A stretch of 14,404 bases of DNA from Dorea sp. AM10-31 (GCF_003435815.1 NZ_QTUV01000013.1:35570-49973), one strand, 5' to 3'; positions 8,182 to 14,261 are shown, counted from the stretch's first letter. The notes: generated by a model not told the origin, from the letters alone. Numbers and translations: made by a program.

Positions 8182-8978
8182 TGGCAAGCGAAAGAAAAAA
8201 ACGAAACCGTAATATATTTTTCTCAATCGTTCTTTTTCTTTTTATTGGAGGATATACAGTTTTTTTTACATCCAGATTTTGGCTGCGTATTCCGGTTCAG
8301 TCTGGAAATGCTACGAAAATAGGTACTACAGTAGATTGGAATGACCGAGAAGTAAAATTGATCAGATGGGAATATTCTAAGCAGCAAAATGAAATGGAAG
8401 TGGAACTTGACATTACAAACAAAAGATATGATGGAATTAACCGATACAAGTTTTCGGCAGTGGATCTGAATGGAAATCCTCTATATGTCGATAAGATCAT
8501 TGAAGAAGATGACTGGATAGTGTTGCAAATAAAAGATCTGCCAAGTCGTTGGTCCGATATCTCACTTCGGATGGACATGCCGAAAGAGAGTGAAGACACG
8601 ACGTTAAAACTGTATAGCAGCTTACAGGATGTAAAAAAAGTTGGAAAAATTGAGAAGAGATCCCGAACAGAGTATAAAGTCTTGCGCTGTGACAGCCAGA
8701 TAGCAGATTATAATAAGAAGATTCAAAAAGCGGAACAAAAGCAAGGCAAACTGAATCAGGAAAATCTCCGGATTGATGATAAGATTGCAGAATTAAAAGA
8801 AAAGGAAACTTATCAAACAGATGAGGAGAAAGAAAATACAGAGCAATTGATATCCGATGCAGAGAGCCAGAAGCAGATGAACACGGATGAAATGGAAGAA
8901 TTGAAAAACAAAGTAACGGAATATCAGCAAAGAGTATCTAACATTGAAAAACAGAAAGAGAAAATAGCAAATGAGTAA
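8181..8978 (+). CDS. Membrane-anchored protein with beta-rich domain and coiled coil
   Basis: No family recognised with confidence. The 265-residue product begins with a basic patch (ERKKRNRN) and one hydrophobic segment (about 11-31), so the bulk should face outside. Residues about 45-155 alternate strands in a way that suggests an immunoglobulin-like fold (VELDITNKRYDGIN followed by a KFSAVDLNGNPL strand pair, as in DUF4352-type proteins). Residues about 160-265 are almost entirely Lys/Glu/Gln/Asn with heptad-like spacing, a long coiled coil likely to oligomerise. It starts on TAATG (overlap with the previous stop) and its own stop overlaps the start of the primase-like gene by 8 bases. In Gram-positive T4SSs such anchored proteins can take a VirB8-like scaffold role, but I see no VirB8 signature here. 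Confidence 0.75.
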   Translation: MASERKKRNRNIFFSIVLFLFIGGYTVFFTSRFWLRIPVQSGNATKIGTTVDWNDREVKLIRWEYSKQQNEMEVELDITNKRYDGINRYKFSAVDLNGNPLYVDKIIEEDDWIVLQIKDLPSRWSDISLRMDMPKESEDTTLKLYSSLQDVKKVGKIEKRSRTEYKVLRCDSQIADYNKKIQKAEQKQGKLNQENLRIDDKIAELKEKETYQTDEEKENTEQLISDAESQKQMNTDEMEELKNKVTEYQQRVSNIEKQKEKIANE

Positions 8979-9885
8979 CGTTTATCAGATCATAAAAGAA
9001 CAGATCCGGATTATTGATTATGCACCACGGCTGGGATTTACTGTGAAACGAAAAGGAAAATATTATAGTTTGAAAGAGCATGACTCTGTGATCATAGATC
9101 CGGAAAAAAATTGCTTTTGGCGTAATTCTGTTCCGACTATGGGAACTGCGATTGGGAGAGGCGGATCGATCATTGACTTTGTTCTTGAGTTTACCAATAT
9201 GGATCTTCATGAAGTATTAAAAGTGCTGACACAGGAGATTGGTGGAGCAGAGCAATTGTCACAGCTTCCGCAATTTGAAATCCGGTCAGCAGATAAAAAA
9301 AGGATATTCCGGTTACCGGAGAAAGACCAGCATATGCATAATGTTTTTGCGTATTTGGTTAAGACAAGAAAAATTGCTCCGGATATAGTGCAGGAAATGA
9401 TTCATAGAAAGCAGTTATATCAGGATGTCCATAAGAACTGTGTGTTTGTCGGATATGACCATGCAGAAAAAGAAAAGCCGGTATTTGCCTGTCTACGCGG
9501 AACCAATACATACAGATCTTTTTATGGAGACGTTCCAGGATGTGATTATAAACAGGGAATATATGTAGATAACCAGGCGGCCGCTATATATATCACGGAA
9601 AGTATGATTGAGAGCTTATCAGTCATGACGCTTAAGCGAGAACATTGGAAAAATTTCAATTATCTTGCTCTAGCTGGTGTCGGAAAAGTGGAAAGTATAT
9701 ATTCTTATCTGCCGGATAGGAGTATAAAGGAAATCTGGATCGGAACAAATAACGATCACGGTGGAAAGCTGGCTTGTGATCTCCTGAAAAAGATCATAGG
9801 AAAGGAAAGACCGGATGTTCAGATTATAGTAGATCTTCCGGAACAGGAAAATGATTGGAACGACTTGCTTAAGAAGAAAGGATAA
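8971..9885 (+). CDS. Primase-like protein: degenerate CHC2-type N-domain plus DUF3991/TOPRIM-like domain
   Basis: A 304-residue protein related to the DnaG-like DNA-processing proteins found on mobile elements. Residues about 1-90 follow the order of a CHC2 zinc-binding domain (IKEQIRIIDYAPRLGF, then IDPEKNCFW, then GRGGSIIDFV) but lack the Cys/His zinc ligands. Residues about 118-190 fit the DUF3991 linker region. A TOPRIM-like fold follows (about 203-290): YITESMIESL with probable catalytic Glu210, then IWIGTNNDHGG, where the usual first Asp of the DxD motif is Asn260 while Asp262 is kept, and a terminal NDWNDLL motif typical of this family. The start overlaps the upstream gene by 8 bases and has only a weak ribosome-binding site, so it probably depends on coupling. 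It may synthesise primers after transfer or only bind DNA. Confidence 0.82.
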   Translation: MSNVYQIIKEQIRIIDYAPRLGFTVKRKGKYYSLKEHDSVIIDPEKNCFWRNSVPTMGTAIGRGGSIIDFVLEFTNMDLHEVLKVLTQEIGGAEQLSQLPQFEIRSADKKRIFRLPEKDQHMHNVFAYLVKTRKIAPDIVQEMIHRKQLYQDVHKNCVFVGYDHAEKEKPVFACLRGTNTYRSFYGDVPGCDYKQGIYVDNQAAAIYITESMIESLSVMTLKREHWKNFNYLALAGVGKVESIYSYLPDRSIKEIWIGTNNDHGGKLACDLLKKIIGKERPDVQIIVDLPEQENDWNDLLKKKG

Positions 9886-9889
9886 AGAT

Positions 9890-10972
9890 ATGCTTGTTTA
9901 CGTTGGGAATACAGAAAAAGGCTATTGGACAGAAGATGTAGCGAAAAAACATGGATGGCAGGTAAAATACATAAAATCCAGTTTGCATATAGAAGATCAG
10001 GTAAATGATATATTGTCCTGTGAAGGGTGTAAAGTGATTGTGTATGATATTGGTCAATATGCTACTCCGGCAAAAGAAATTGCTGAAGTGATCAAAAAAA
10101 TACAACTTGCGAATCAGGCATTGCCGGTGATGGATGCGACCGATATTAACAGACAGAGTGATCTGATCATGCATTTAAATTATCAGGGGATTTTTACATG
10201 TGTATTTTGTGATCGTTTGGCTGATAAAAAGGAAGAACTGGAAGCGTGCATTGCCGGGAAACGTACAAGACCAGATATGGGACAGAATTTTGAAGATGAA
10301 GTTGAAATATCACAGAAAAATAATGATATTGCTAATGCAAAGACTATAGGTGTAGTGGGAGCTATAAAGCGGATGGGAACTACTACGCAAGCTATACAGC
10401 TTGTGAAATATCTCATATATAGCGGATACAAGGCTTGTTATATTGAAATGAATGAGCATAAATGGGTAGAAGCACTAGTAGAAGCATATGAAGATGTGGA
10501 AGTTGATCCGGTGAATGGAAAGGCGACATATCGGGGAATTGATATGTACTATAAGATGGAAAAACTTCCGGATATTTTGCAGCAAGATTATGATTATTAC
10601 ATATACGATTATGGGGTGTATGATGACCGTGGATTCAATAAAATTTCATTCCTGGAAAAAAATATACAGATCAGCGTTGTCGGCGTTAAGCCTGGGGAAT
10701 TTGAAAAAACATACATGTTGATTGAAAATAACTTCTATCAAAAAATGGCATACATTTTTAATTTTACATCAGAAGACCGGGAAGAACAGGATGATATTTT
10801 AGAATTGATGGGTGATAAAAGGGACAGCACATTCTTTGCGAAAGACTGTAGAGATCCATTTAAATTAACACATCTTGAATTATATCGTGATATATTGGAT
10901 GATCCGGAACAGAAAAAAGAAAAGAAAGCGAAAAAGAAAAAAGGCTTTTTCAGAAGAGGAAAACATGAGTAA
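9890..10972 (+). CDS. CpaE-like protein: receiver-like domain plus MinD/ParA-like domain with a degenerate P-loop
   Basis: I place the start at ATG 9890 (360 residues) because AAAGGA at 9877-9882 serves it; an upstream in-frame ATG at 9851 lies inside the primase-like gene. Residues 1-125 form an alpha/beta domain (VYVGNTEKGYW, then KVIVYDIG, then the ALPVMDATDI strand) resembling a response-regulator receiver or Rossmann domain. Residues 150-335 look like a MinD/ParA-type domain: IGVVGAIKRMGTTTQ (153-167) replaces the usual KGGxGKT loop, keeping Lys160 but with Thr where the P-loop Lys should be. A CYIEMNEH strand follows, then a Walker-B-like DYYIYDYG (235-242). The C-terminus is strongly basic (KKEKKAKKKK). 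The two-domain order recalls CpaE/TadZ, which localises pilus machines to a cell site. ATP binding may be lost or altered. Confidence 0.72.
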   Translation: MLVYVGNTEKGYWTEDVAKKHGWQVKYIKSSLHIEDQVNDILSCEGCKVIVYDIGQYATPAKEIAEVIKKIQLANQALPVMDATDINRQSDLIMHLNYQGIFTCVFCDRLADKKEELEACIAGKRTRPDMGQNFEDEVEISQKNNDIANAKTIGVVGAIKRMGTTTQAIQLVKYLIYSGYKACYIEMNEHKWVEALVEAYEDVEVDPVNGKATYRGIDMYYKMEKLPDILQQDYDYYIYDYGVYDDRGFNKISFLEKNIQISVVGVKPGEFEKTYMLIENNFYQKMAYIFNFTSEDREEQDDILELMGDKRDSTFFAKDCRDPFKLTHLELYRDILDDPEQKKEKKAKKKKGFFRRGKHE

Positions 10973-11273
10973 ATACAGGAAAAATATAGTGGAAGACATT
11001 CAGGCAAAAAATGACTTCCAGGAATCACAGAGAGAGCTGAAGAAAAAGCATCATATAGATGATGCTGAAGAAAAAATTATAGTAGAAAAAAGCAGCGTAT
11101 TCCGTACGTTGGTAAAAGTGATCGGGACGCTGATCCGGATTGCAGCGACAATAGTGATCGCTGCACTGGCAATAATAGGACTTGCCGGGCTTATATATCC
11201 GGCACCACGAACAGAGCTTTTTAAAATCGGAACAGAAATGTATCTGCAGCTTAGTGCATGGATCCCAAAATAG
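10965..11273 (+). CDS. Small single-helix membrane protein at the end of the transfer operon
   Basis: A 102-residue product starting at ATG 10965, which overlaps the CpaE-like gene by 8 bases and is served by AGAGGA just upstream. An in-frame ATG at 10875 lies inside the previous gene and has no ribosome-binding site. Residues 1-45 are charged and probably helical in the cytoplasm (MSKYRKNIVEDIQ, then ELKKKHHIDDAEEK). A hydrophobic segment spans about 55-80, followed by a short outer tail beginning LIYPAPRTELFKIG. I have the impression that this tail pattern recurs next to transfer genes in clostridial elements, but I cannot verify it. It may anchor the CpaE-like protein or a channel subunit at the membrane; this is inference from order alone. 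Confidence 0.75.
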   Translation: MSKYRKNIVEDIQAKNDFQESQRELKKKHHIDDAEEKIIVEKSSVFRTLVKVIGTLIRIAATIVIAALAIIGLAGLIYPAPRTELFKIGTEMYLQLSAWIPK

Positions 11274-11279
11274 AAAAAG

Positions 11280-11305
11280 GGGCAAGTCTTGGCGGAGACT
11301 TGCCC
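11280..11305. other. Perfect 10-bp hairpin between operon segments
   Basis: GGGCAAGTCT (11280-11289) and AGACTTGCCC (11296-11305) form an uninterrupted GC-containing stem around the 6-base loop TGGCGG. On the + strand it is followed by GAAAGGAAAA, not a T-run. Read on the - strand the stem is followed by CTTTTTCTATTTT, which fits an intrinsic terminator for leftward transcription. On the + strand it could block mRNA decay or mark a processing site 6 bases after the stop of the small membrane protein gene. Confidence 0.7.
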
Positions 11306-11315
11306 GAAAGGAAAA

Positions 11316-11420
11316 ATGCTTACGTTATGTACTTATGAAAAAAGATTCTCCCTATGCATCTATATTAATGAAAAAATGTATAGATGTCAATATATAAAAT
11401 GGAAATTAAGGAGGAGGTGA
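11316..11420 (+). CDS. Candidate 34-residue small protein or leader peptide
   Basis: A short frame starts at ATG 11316, 3 bases after GAAAGGA (11306-11312), and ends at TGA 11418-11420. The product begins MLTLCTYEKRF, contains three cysteines (residues 5, 14 and 24) and ends in a basic WKLRRR. Its last codons AGG AGG AGG and stop TGA are themselves the Shine-Dalgarno sequence of the following gene, so ribosomes finishing here would sit over that site. This suggests a translational-coupling leader rather than, or as well as, a functional peptide. It is short enough to be chance; I see no family resemblance. Confidence 0.4.
   Translation: MLTLCTYEKRFSLCIYINEKMYRCQYIKWKLRRR
11357..11386. repeat. 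8-bp inverted repeat upstream of the winged-helix gene
   Basis: CATCTATA (11357-11364) and TATAGATG (11379-11386) are perfect inverted copies separated by 14 bases. They lie about 40-70 bases upstream of the start of the DNA-binding protein gene, a position suited to an autoregulatory operator or an RNA stem. They also fall inside the candidate small frame. Confidence 0.45.
11409..11420 (+). promoter_or_regulatory. Very strong Shine-Dalgarno site of the winged-helix gene
   Basis: AAGGAGGAGGTGA ending at 11420 is nearly fully complementary to the 3' end of 16S rRNA and lies 4 bases before ATG 11425. It fixes the start of the next gene and is stronger than the sites inside the transfer operon, implying high or separately controlled translation. 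Confidence 0.8.
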
Positions 11421-11424
11421 GCGT

Positions 11425-12252
11425 ATGAGAATCAAATATAGTTTGTTACCCAAATTACGAAATTTAACAAATAAGGAGATGGATTTCTTCCTTTGTATTG
11501 CAAAGGTTCAGGATATCAGCGGTAACATTTATGGAGTACACTATAAATATATATGTAAAAAAACTGGCATGTGCAAACAGAGCTTTTATAATTCTCTGCG
11601 CTCACTGTCTGAAAAAGGAATTATCACTTATGAAAAGAAGACGGAATCAGATTATGATATCGTCATATTAAGAAATGATTTTTCATATCCGGAATCATTC
11701 AAGGAAGGTTATGTGAACCTTCACCGACAGGTATTTCATCAGAAGAAATTCCAAAAGCTGAAGGCAAATGAAAAATATCTCTTAATGGAGCTCCTTAAGC
11801 GGACGCATGAAAACCGGAGCAGCTATCAGGTTGGTGTGCATAACTTTTATAAGATATTTCGGGAAATGTTATGCGTAACCAGTAGAGTATTGCGTTACTA
11901 TATACATTCCCTGAAAGAGTTCTTTTCTATTGGCATCAAGGATAAAAAATACTATATGACATACCGTCATTCCGTATTTTCACCGATGCAGAAGCAAGGT
12001 GTAGAGGAGCAGGAATTTGAGTACTTTGTGGCAACTGAATGTAGAAGAAATCGTTTGCAAAGCACACAGCAGGAGCTGGCTGACACGGCAAACTTATTGA
12101 AGCAGTACCGTCCGATGTTAAAAGAGGAAGGAAAGTCGCTAAACGCATTGAAACGGATGTTGGCATCTGCAATCCGGATCAATGGTGAGAACGGTAATCT
12201 TCTGAACTGTCGATACGTACATAAAATTTTAAAACAGAGCATTATTGGATAA
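11425..12252 (+). CDS. Tandem winged-helix DNA-binding protein, replication-initiator-like or regulator
   Basis: The 275-residue product has no membrane segment. Residues about 12-82 read as a winged helix: LTNKEMDFFLCIAKV, a YKYICKKTGMCKQSFYNSL recognition-helix region, then GIITYEKK and the wing strand DYDIVIL. A second, similar unit spans about 108-182 (LKANEKYLLMELLKR, then LCVTSRVLRYYIHSLKE, then IKDKKYYMTY). The C-terminal third (190-275) is helical and basic. Two successive winged helices are the plan of Rep_3-type plasmid initiators and of some DnaD/regulator-like proteins of conjugative elements. I cannot tell whether it starts replication of the excised element or controls the operon. 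The start is fixed by the strong ribosome-binding site; an intrinsic terminator follows about 120 bases after the stop. Confidence 0.75.
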   Translation: MRIKYSLLPKLRNLTNKEMDFFLCIAKVQDISGNIYGVHYKYICKKTGMCKQSFYNSLRSLSEKGIITYEKKTESDYDIVILRNDFSYPESFKEGYVNLHRQVFHQKKFQKLKANEKYLLMELLKRTHENRSSYQVGVHNFYKIFREMLCVTSRVLRYYIHSLKEFFSIGIKDKKYYMTYRHSVFSPMQKQGVEEQEFEYFVATECRRNRLQSTQQELADTANLLKQYRPMLKEEGKSLNALKRMLASAIRINGENGNLLNCRYVHKILKQSIIG

Positions 12253-12370
12253 GCAACAGATCTTTCAGCATAGCTGTCAGGTCTGGTTTAAGTGGAAGAA
12301 TATGGTCTCCAGGAAAAGGAAAGCTCTGAATCCGGGGAAAACACAAGAAAAATAGCATAGAGTTAATCGT

Positions 12371-12410
12371 AAAAGCAGCCTATAACGTAATATGGATGCT
12401 TTTTCTTTTT
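12371..12410 (+). terminator. Intrinsic terminator closing the rightward operon
   Basis: AAAAGCA (12371-12377) pairs with TGCTTTT (12397-12403). The stem extends through CC/GG and ATA/TAT with one G-A mismatch and one bulged T, closing a 6-base loop. TTTTCTTTTTATT follows directly. It lies downstream of the winged-helix gene with no gene between. Confidence 0.75.
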
Positions 12411-12768
12411 ATTGAACAGTCCAAAATCATGTACATATTTTAAAGATCGGTCTAAATCCATTCCGGATATCAGAAATTAAGTCTAATCTGATGATCATAA
12501 ATTGCGGAATCAAGTCTAAAAATGTTCCTGCCATTATTACCAGAAAACCTTATTTATAGGGCGATACAGGGACGTAGAAAAGCAGAGCATATTATTCCTA
12601 TATGCATATTCATACTATCCTATATATTATATTTATGCTAAATTGGATAAATTTCTTGGGAAAGATACAGATTCATATCTATAAATGGAATGGAATATAC
12701 ACAGAAAGAGATTTCTATAAAAAAGAAAAAGATATGGGACGTTGCTTTACGGTTAAGGAAGACCAATA
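12411..12768. other. Gene-free A+T-rich stretch with spaced GTCTAA motifs
   Basis: I see no convincing gene here. GTCTAA occurs at 12450-12455, 12481-12486 and 12514-12519, that is 31 and 33 bases apart; the last two are preceded by AATTAA and AATCAA. The middle copy lies in the loop between ATCAGA (12469-12474) and TCTGAT (12487-12492), and ATTCCG (12460-12465) is matched by CGGAAT (12505-12510) further out. This repeated, symmetric layout could be a binding region for the winged-helix protein, a replication origin or another regulatory site. From about 12590 the sequence becomes still richer in A and T. A 68-codon frame at 12602-12808 has no ribosome-binding site and overlaps the downstream promoter. 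Confidence 0.45.
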
Positions 12769-12804
12769 TTTACATATATCTGAAGTTCATTTATACTATA
12801 TAAT
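12769..12804 (+). promoter_or_regulatory. Sigma-A-type promoter of the two-helix membrane protein gene
   Basis: TTTACA (12769-12774) is followed after 17 bases by TATACT (12792-12797), close to consensus -35 and -10 boxes. A second possible -10, TATAAT, lies at 12799-12804. The gene starts at 12829 with AAGGA at 12814-12818 as ribosome-binding site, so the gene likely has its own transcript, separate from the transfer operon. Confidence 0.6.
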
Positions 12805-12828
12805 ATAAATATGAAGGAATAAAAATAC

Positions 12829-13347
12829 ATGAGAAAAATAACATTTACATTTGGAAAGAAAAGAAGTTATGAAAGATACTATGAACAGTATATGAATTTA
12901 ATAGGGATGGACAATTTGGAAAAAAGTAGAAGTTTAATCATTGAAAAGATTAAAAGAACTGCTGCAAAAGCAGGTGGAGATCAGTCCCAACGGGAAAAAG
13001 AACGTACAATTGTAGAAACTATGAAAGCGGATATTAAAGGATTTGAAAATTCACTTAATAGAGAGGGTGATATTGCAATTCTAATTGGGGTTGTTACTTT
13101 GATATTTACTGCTATTGATATAAAGGCGGAAGGAATATTGAATAAATTGGCAATGATTATAGTTATAATAACTGGTATAATTGATGTTTATATGGGATAT
13201 CTTATTATTGTTAGAAAAAGAAATGCAGATAAAAGAGGCTTTTTATTATCTATATTGGAAGATTGGAAGTATGATGATGTTAATGAAAAAGAGAATGTAA
13301 AAACAGTTAATTTAAATTTTATATATAATTTTCGATTATTCGCATAA
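12829..13347 (+). CDS. Unrecognised two-helix membrane protein, possible accessory cargo
   Basis: A 172-residue product with no family that I recognise. Residues 1-80 are basic and charged, probably helical (FGKKRSYERYYEQYMNLIG, then RSLIIEKIKRTAAKAGG, then ERTIVETMKADIKGF). Two hydrophobic segments follow at about 82-97 and 105-127, then a charged C-terminal tail that includes ILEDWKYDD. With a short loop between the helices, both ends should face the cytoplasm. The gene has its own promoter, is flanked by a terminator upstream and a hairpin downstream, and is visibly richer in A and T than the transfer genes, all of which fit a separately acquired cargo gene. Possible roles include defence, exclusion or toxin function, but nothing in the sequence shows one. 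Confidence 0.7.
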   Translation: MRKITFTFGKKRSYERYYEQYMNLIGMDNLEKSRSLIIEKIKRTAAKAGGDQSQREKERTIVETMKADIKGFENSLNREGDIAILIGVVTLIFTAIDIKAEGILNKLAMIIVIITGIIDVYMGYLIIVRKRNADKRGFLLSILEDWKYDDVNEKENVKTVNLNFIYNFRLFA

Positions 13348-13350
13348 ACA

Positions 13351-13378
13351 CTATACTTTCAAGCAATTTGAAGTATAG
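13351..13378. other. Hairpin just after the two-helix membrane protein gene
   Basis: CTATACTT (13351-13358) pairs with AAGTATAG (13371-13378), extended by CAA/TTG with one bulged T, around a 5-base loop. It begins 3 bases after the stop of the preceding gene and is followed by AAAATTATT, so it may serve as a weak terminator or an mRNA 3' end. Confidence 0.55.
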
Positions 13379-13388
13379 AAAATTATTC

Positions 13389-13410
13389 AATTTACCACGA
13401 ATTTACCACG
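13389..13410. repeat. Two adjacent copies of an 11-bp repeat, possible integrase-binding or att site
   Basis: AATTTACCACG occurs at 13389-13399 and again at 13400-13410 with no spacer. Short tandem repeats of this size are typical of arm-type binding sites of tyrosine recombinases near the ends of integrative elements. The position fits an element boundary: the transfer operon and cargo lie to the left and oppositely oriented genes lie to the right. No integrase is visible here, so the assignment is inference. Confidence 0.4.
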
Positions 13411-13447
13411 ATTGAGTGAGCCTTGATATGACAATAAAATAGCACTA

Positions 13448-13481
13448 AAAAGACACCCTTAACACCTAAGCGGTGTCTTTT
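13448..13481. terminator. Bidirectional intrinsic terminator
   Basis: AAAAGACACC (13448-13457) and GGTGTCTTTT (13472-13481) form a 10-bp stem. An inner CTTA/TAAG pairing encloses the loop. T-rich ends are present on both strands (TTTTATT rightward; five T leftward from the A-run at 13447-13451). It lies between oppositely directed genes and can stop both. Confidence 0.82.
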
Positions 13482-13486
13482 ATTAA

Positions 13487-13516
13487 AAAGCAGTCAATCC
13501 TAAGACTAACTGCTTT
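13487..13516 (-). terminator. Leftward intrinsic terminator for the minus-strand genes
   Basis: AAAGCAGT (13487-13494) and ACTGCTTT (13509-13516) are perfect inverted copies around a 14-base loop. Read on the - strand the stem is followed by TTAATAAAA after a run of T, giving a good terminator about 140 bases beyond the stop of the leftward gene. It sits immediately beside the bidirectional terminator. Confidence 0.65.
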
Positions 13517-13570
13517 GTGTGTATGGATATGAAATTGTCAAACTGAAATTTCTTGCTATTCCCCAAATAT

Positions 13571-13589
13571 ACTTGCTAAAATAGCAAGT
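13571..13589. repeat. Palindrome ACTTGCTA-AAA-TAGCAAGT
   Basis: A perfect 8-bp inverted repeat with a 3-base spacer. A further CTTGCTA half-site lies at 13552-13558. It could be a protein-binding site or an RNA stem. On the - strand the same bases lie in a short frame ending MVTLAILASIFGE and a stop (13597 to 13556), which may be the remnant of a gene end. The rest of 13517-13658 shows nothing that I can name. Confidence 0.4.
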
Positions 13590-13658
13590 GTAACCATTTC
13601 AACACGGCTTGATACAGTACATTATAATGGATATAATACATTATCTAAAAATGTCATT

Positions 13659-14261
13659 TTATTTAGGTACATCTACCGAATAGCTTAAACAGTCACCTCT
13701 TTTGTTACTTTGTAAGTCATTGTAATACCATAGATACATGACTCTGTCATATACATTGATTTCAATTACACCGTCCGGTTTTTGTCCTTCTACTTCCAAT
13801 GAATAGATTTCTTTATCATGTGCATAGCCGTAAACAAAACGCTTGCTTGGATAATCGGGGTTTAAGTCTTGTTGGAAATCACTTAATTTCAAAGAAGAGT
13901 GAATAAGCTCTGTAATATCATCTAACAAAATTCTATCTCGTTTCGTTGTAACCGGTGTAGCATTTATAAATTCGTATTGTGTATGCCCATTCTGTATCTG
14001 CTTTTTACAACGAGCCATTACTAAGCCTTGAATATCATCGTTATCATTTCCAGCCCGATAGAAAATCGTATCATATTTTTTGCCTTGCCATATATGCAAG
14101 GTTTCATCAACATGATTAAGAAAATCAGCAGGAACCGAAAGTTCCTCATTTTCAGCATTCAAAGTGGAAAGTTGAATAGCTTCTTCAATCGTGTCATAAT
14201 ATACAAGCTTGGCATTATTTTTATCATAATCATTTATCGTAATGTCTTTTATAATAGCTTT
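13659..14261 (-). CDS. Unrecognised leftward gene with uncertain or frameshifted start
   Basis: The frame is open from 14261 down to the stop at 13659-13661 and reads as protein throughout (for example KDITINDYDKNNAKLVYYD near the start, then GKKYDTIFYRAGNDND, and YGYAHDKEIYSLEVEG further on). The only standard start codon in frame is TTG at 14162, which lacks a ribosome-binding site and would discard about 33 coding-looking residues. An ATG at 14265-14263 lies one base out of frame: it is followed by AAAAGC, and three A instead of four would give M-K-A-I-I-K-D and join the frame. So the gene may carry a +1 frameshift, or the read may have an error. The product is polar with no membrane segment, about 200 residues, with no recognised family. 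Two terminators lie beyond its end. Confidence 0.6.
   Translation of the reverse strand, partial: KAIIKDITINDYDKNNAKLVYYDTIEEAIQLSTLNAENEELSVPADFLNHVDETLHIWQGKKYDTIFYRAGNDNDDIQGLVMARCKKQIQNGHTQYEFINATPVTTKRDRILLDDITELIHSSLKLSDFQQDLNPDYPSKRFVYGYAHDKEIYSLEVEGQKPDGVIEINVYDRVMYLWYYNDLQSNKRGDCLSYSVDVPK

Noticed and set aside
9851..9889. N-terminal extension of the CpaE-like gene from ATG 9851
   Set aside because: The extension lies in the end of the primase-like gene, and the good ribosome-binding site serves ATG 9890.
10875..10964. N-terminal extension of the small membrane protein from ATG 10875
   Set aside because: The Lys/Arg-rich extension is the out-of-frame reading of the CpaE-like gene's basic tail; ATG 10965 has its own ribosome-binding site.
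11182..11397. 71-codon rightward frame overlapping the small membrane protein gene
   Set aside because: Starts inside the small membrane protein gene in another frame and runs through the hairpin; the better-supported small frame is in another phase.
12602..12808. 68-codon rightward frame
   Set aside because: No ribosome-binding site, composition follows the A+T-rich background, and it overlaps the promoter of the next gene.
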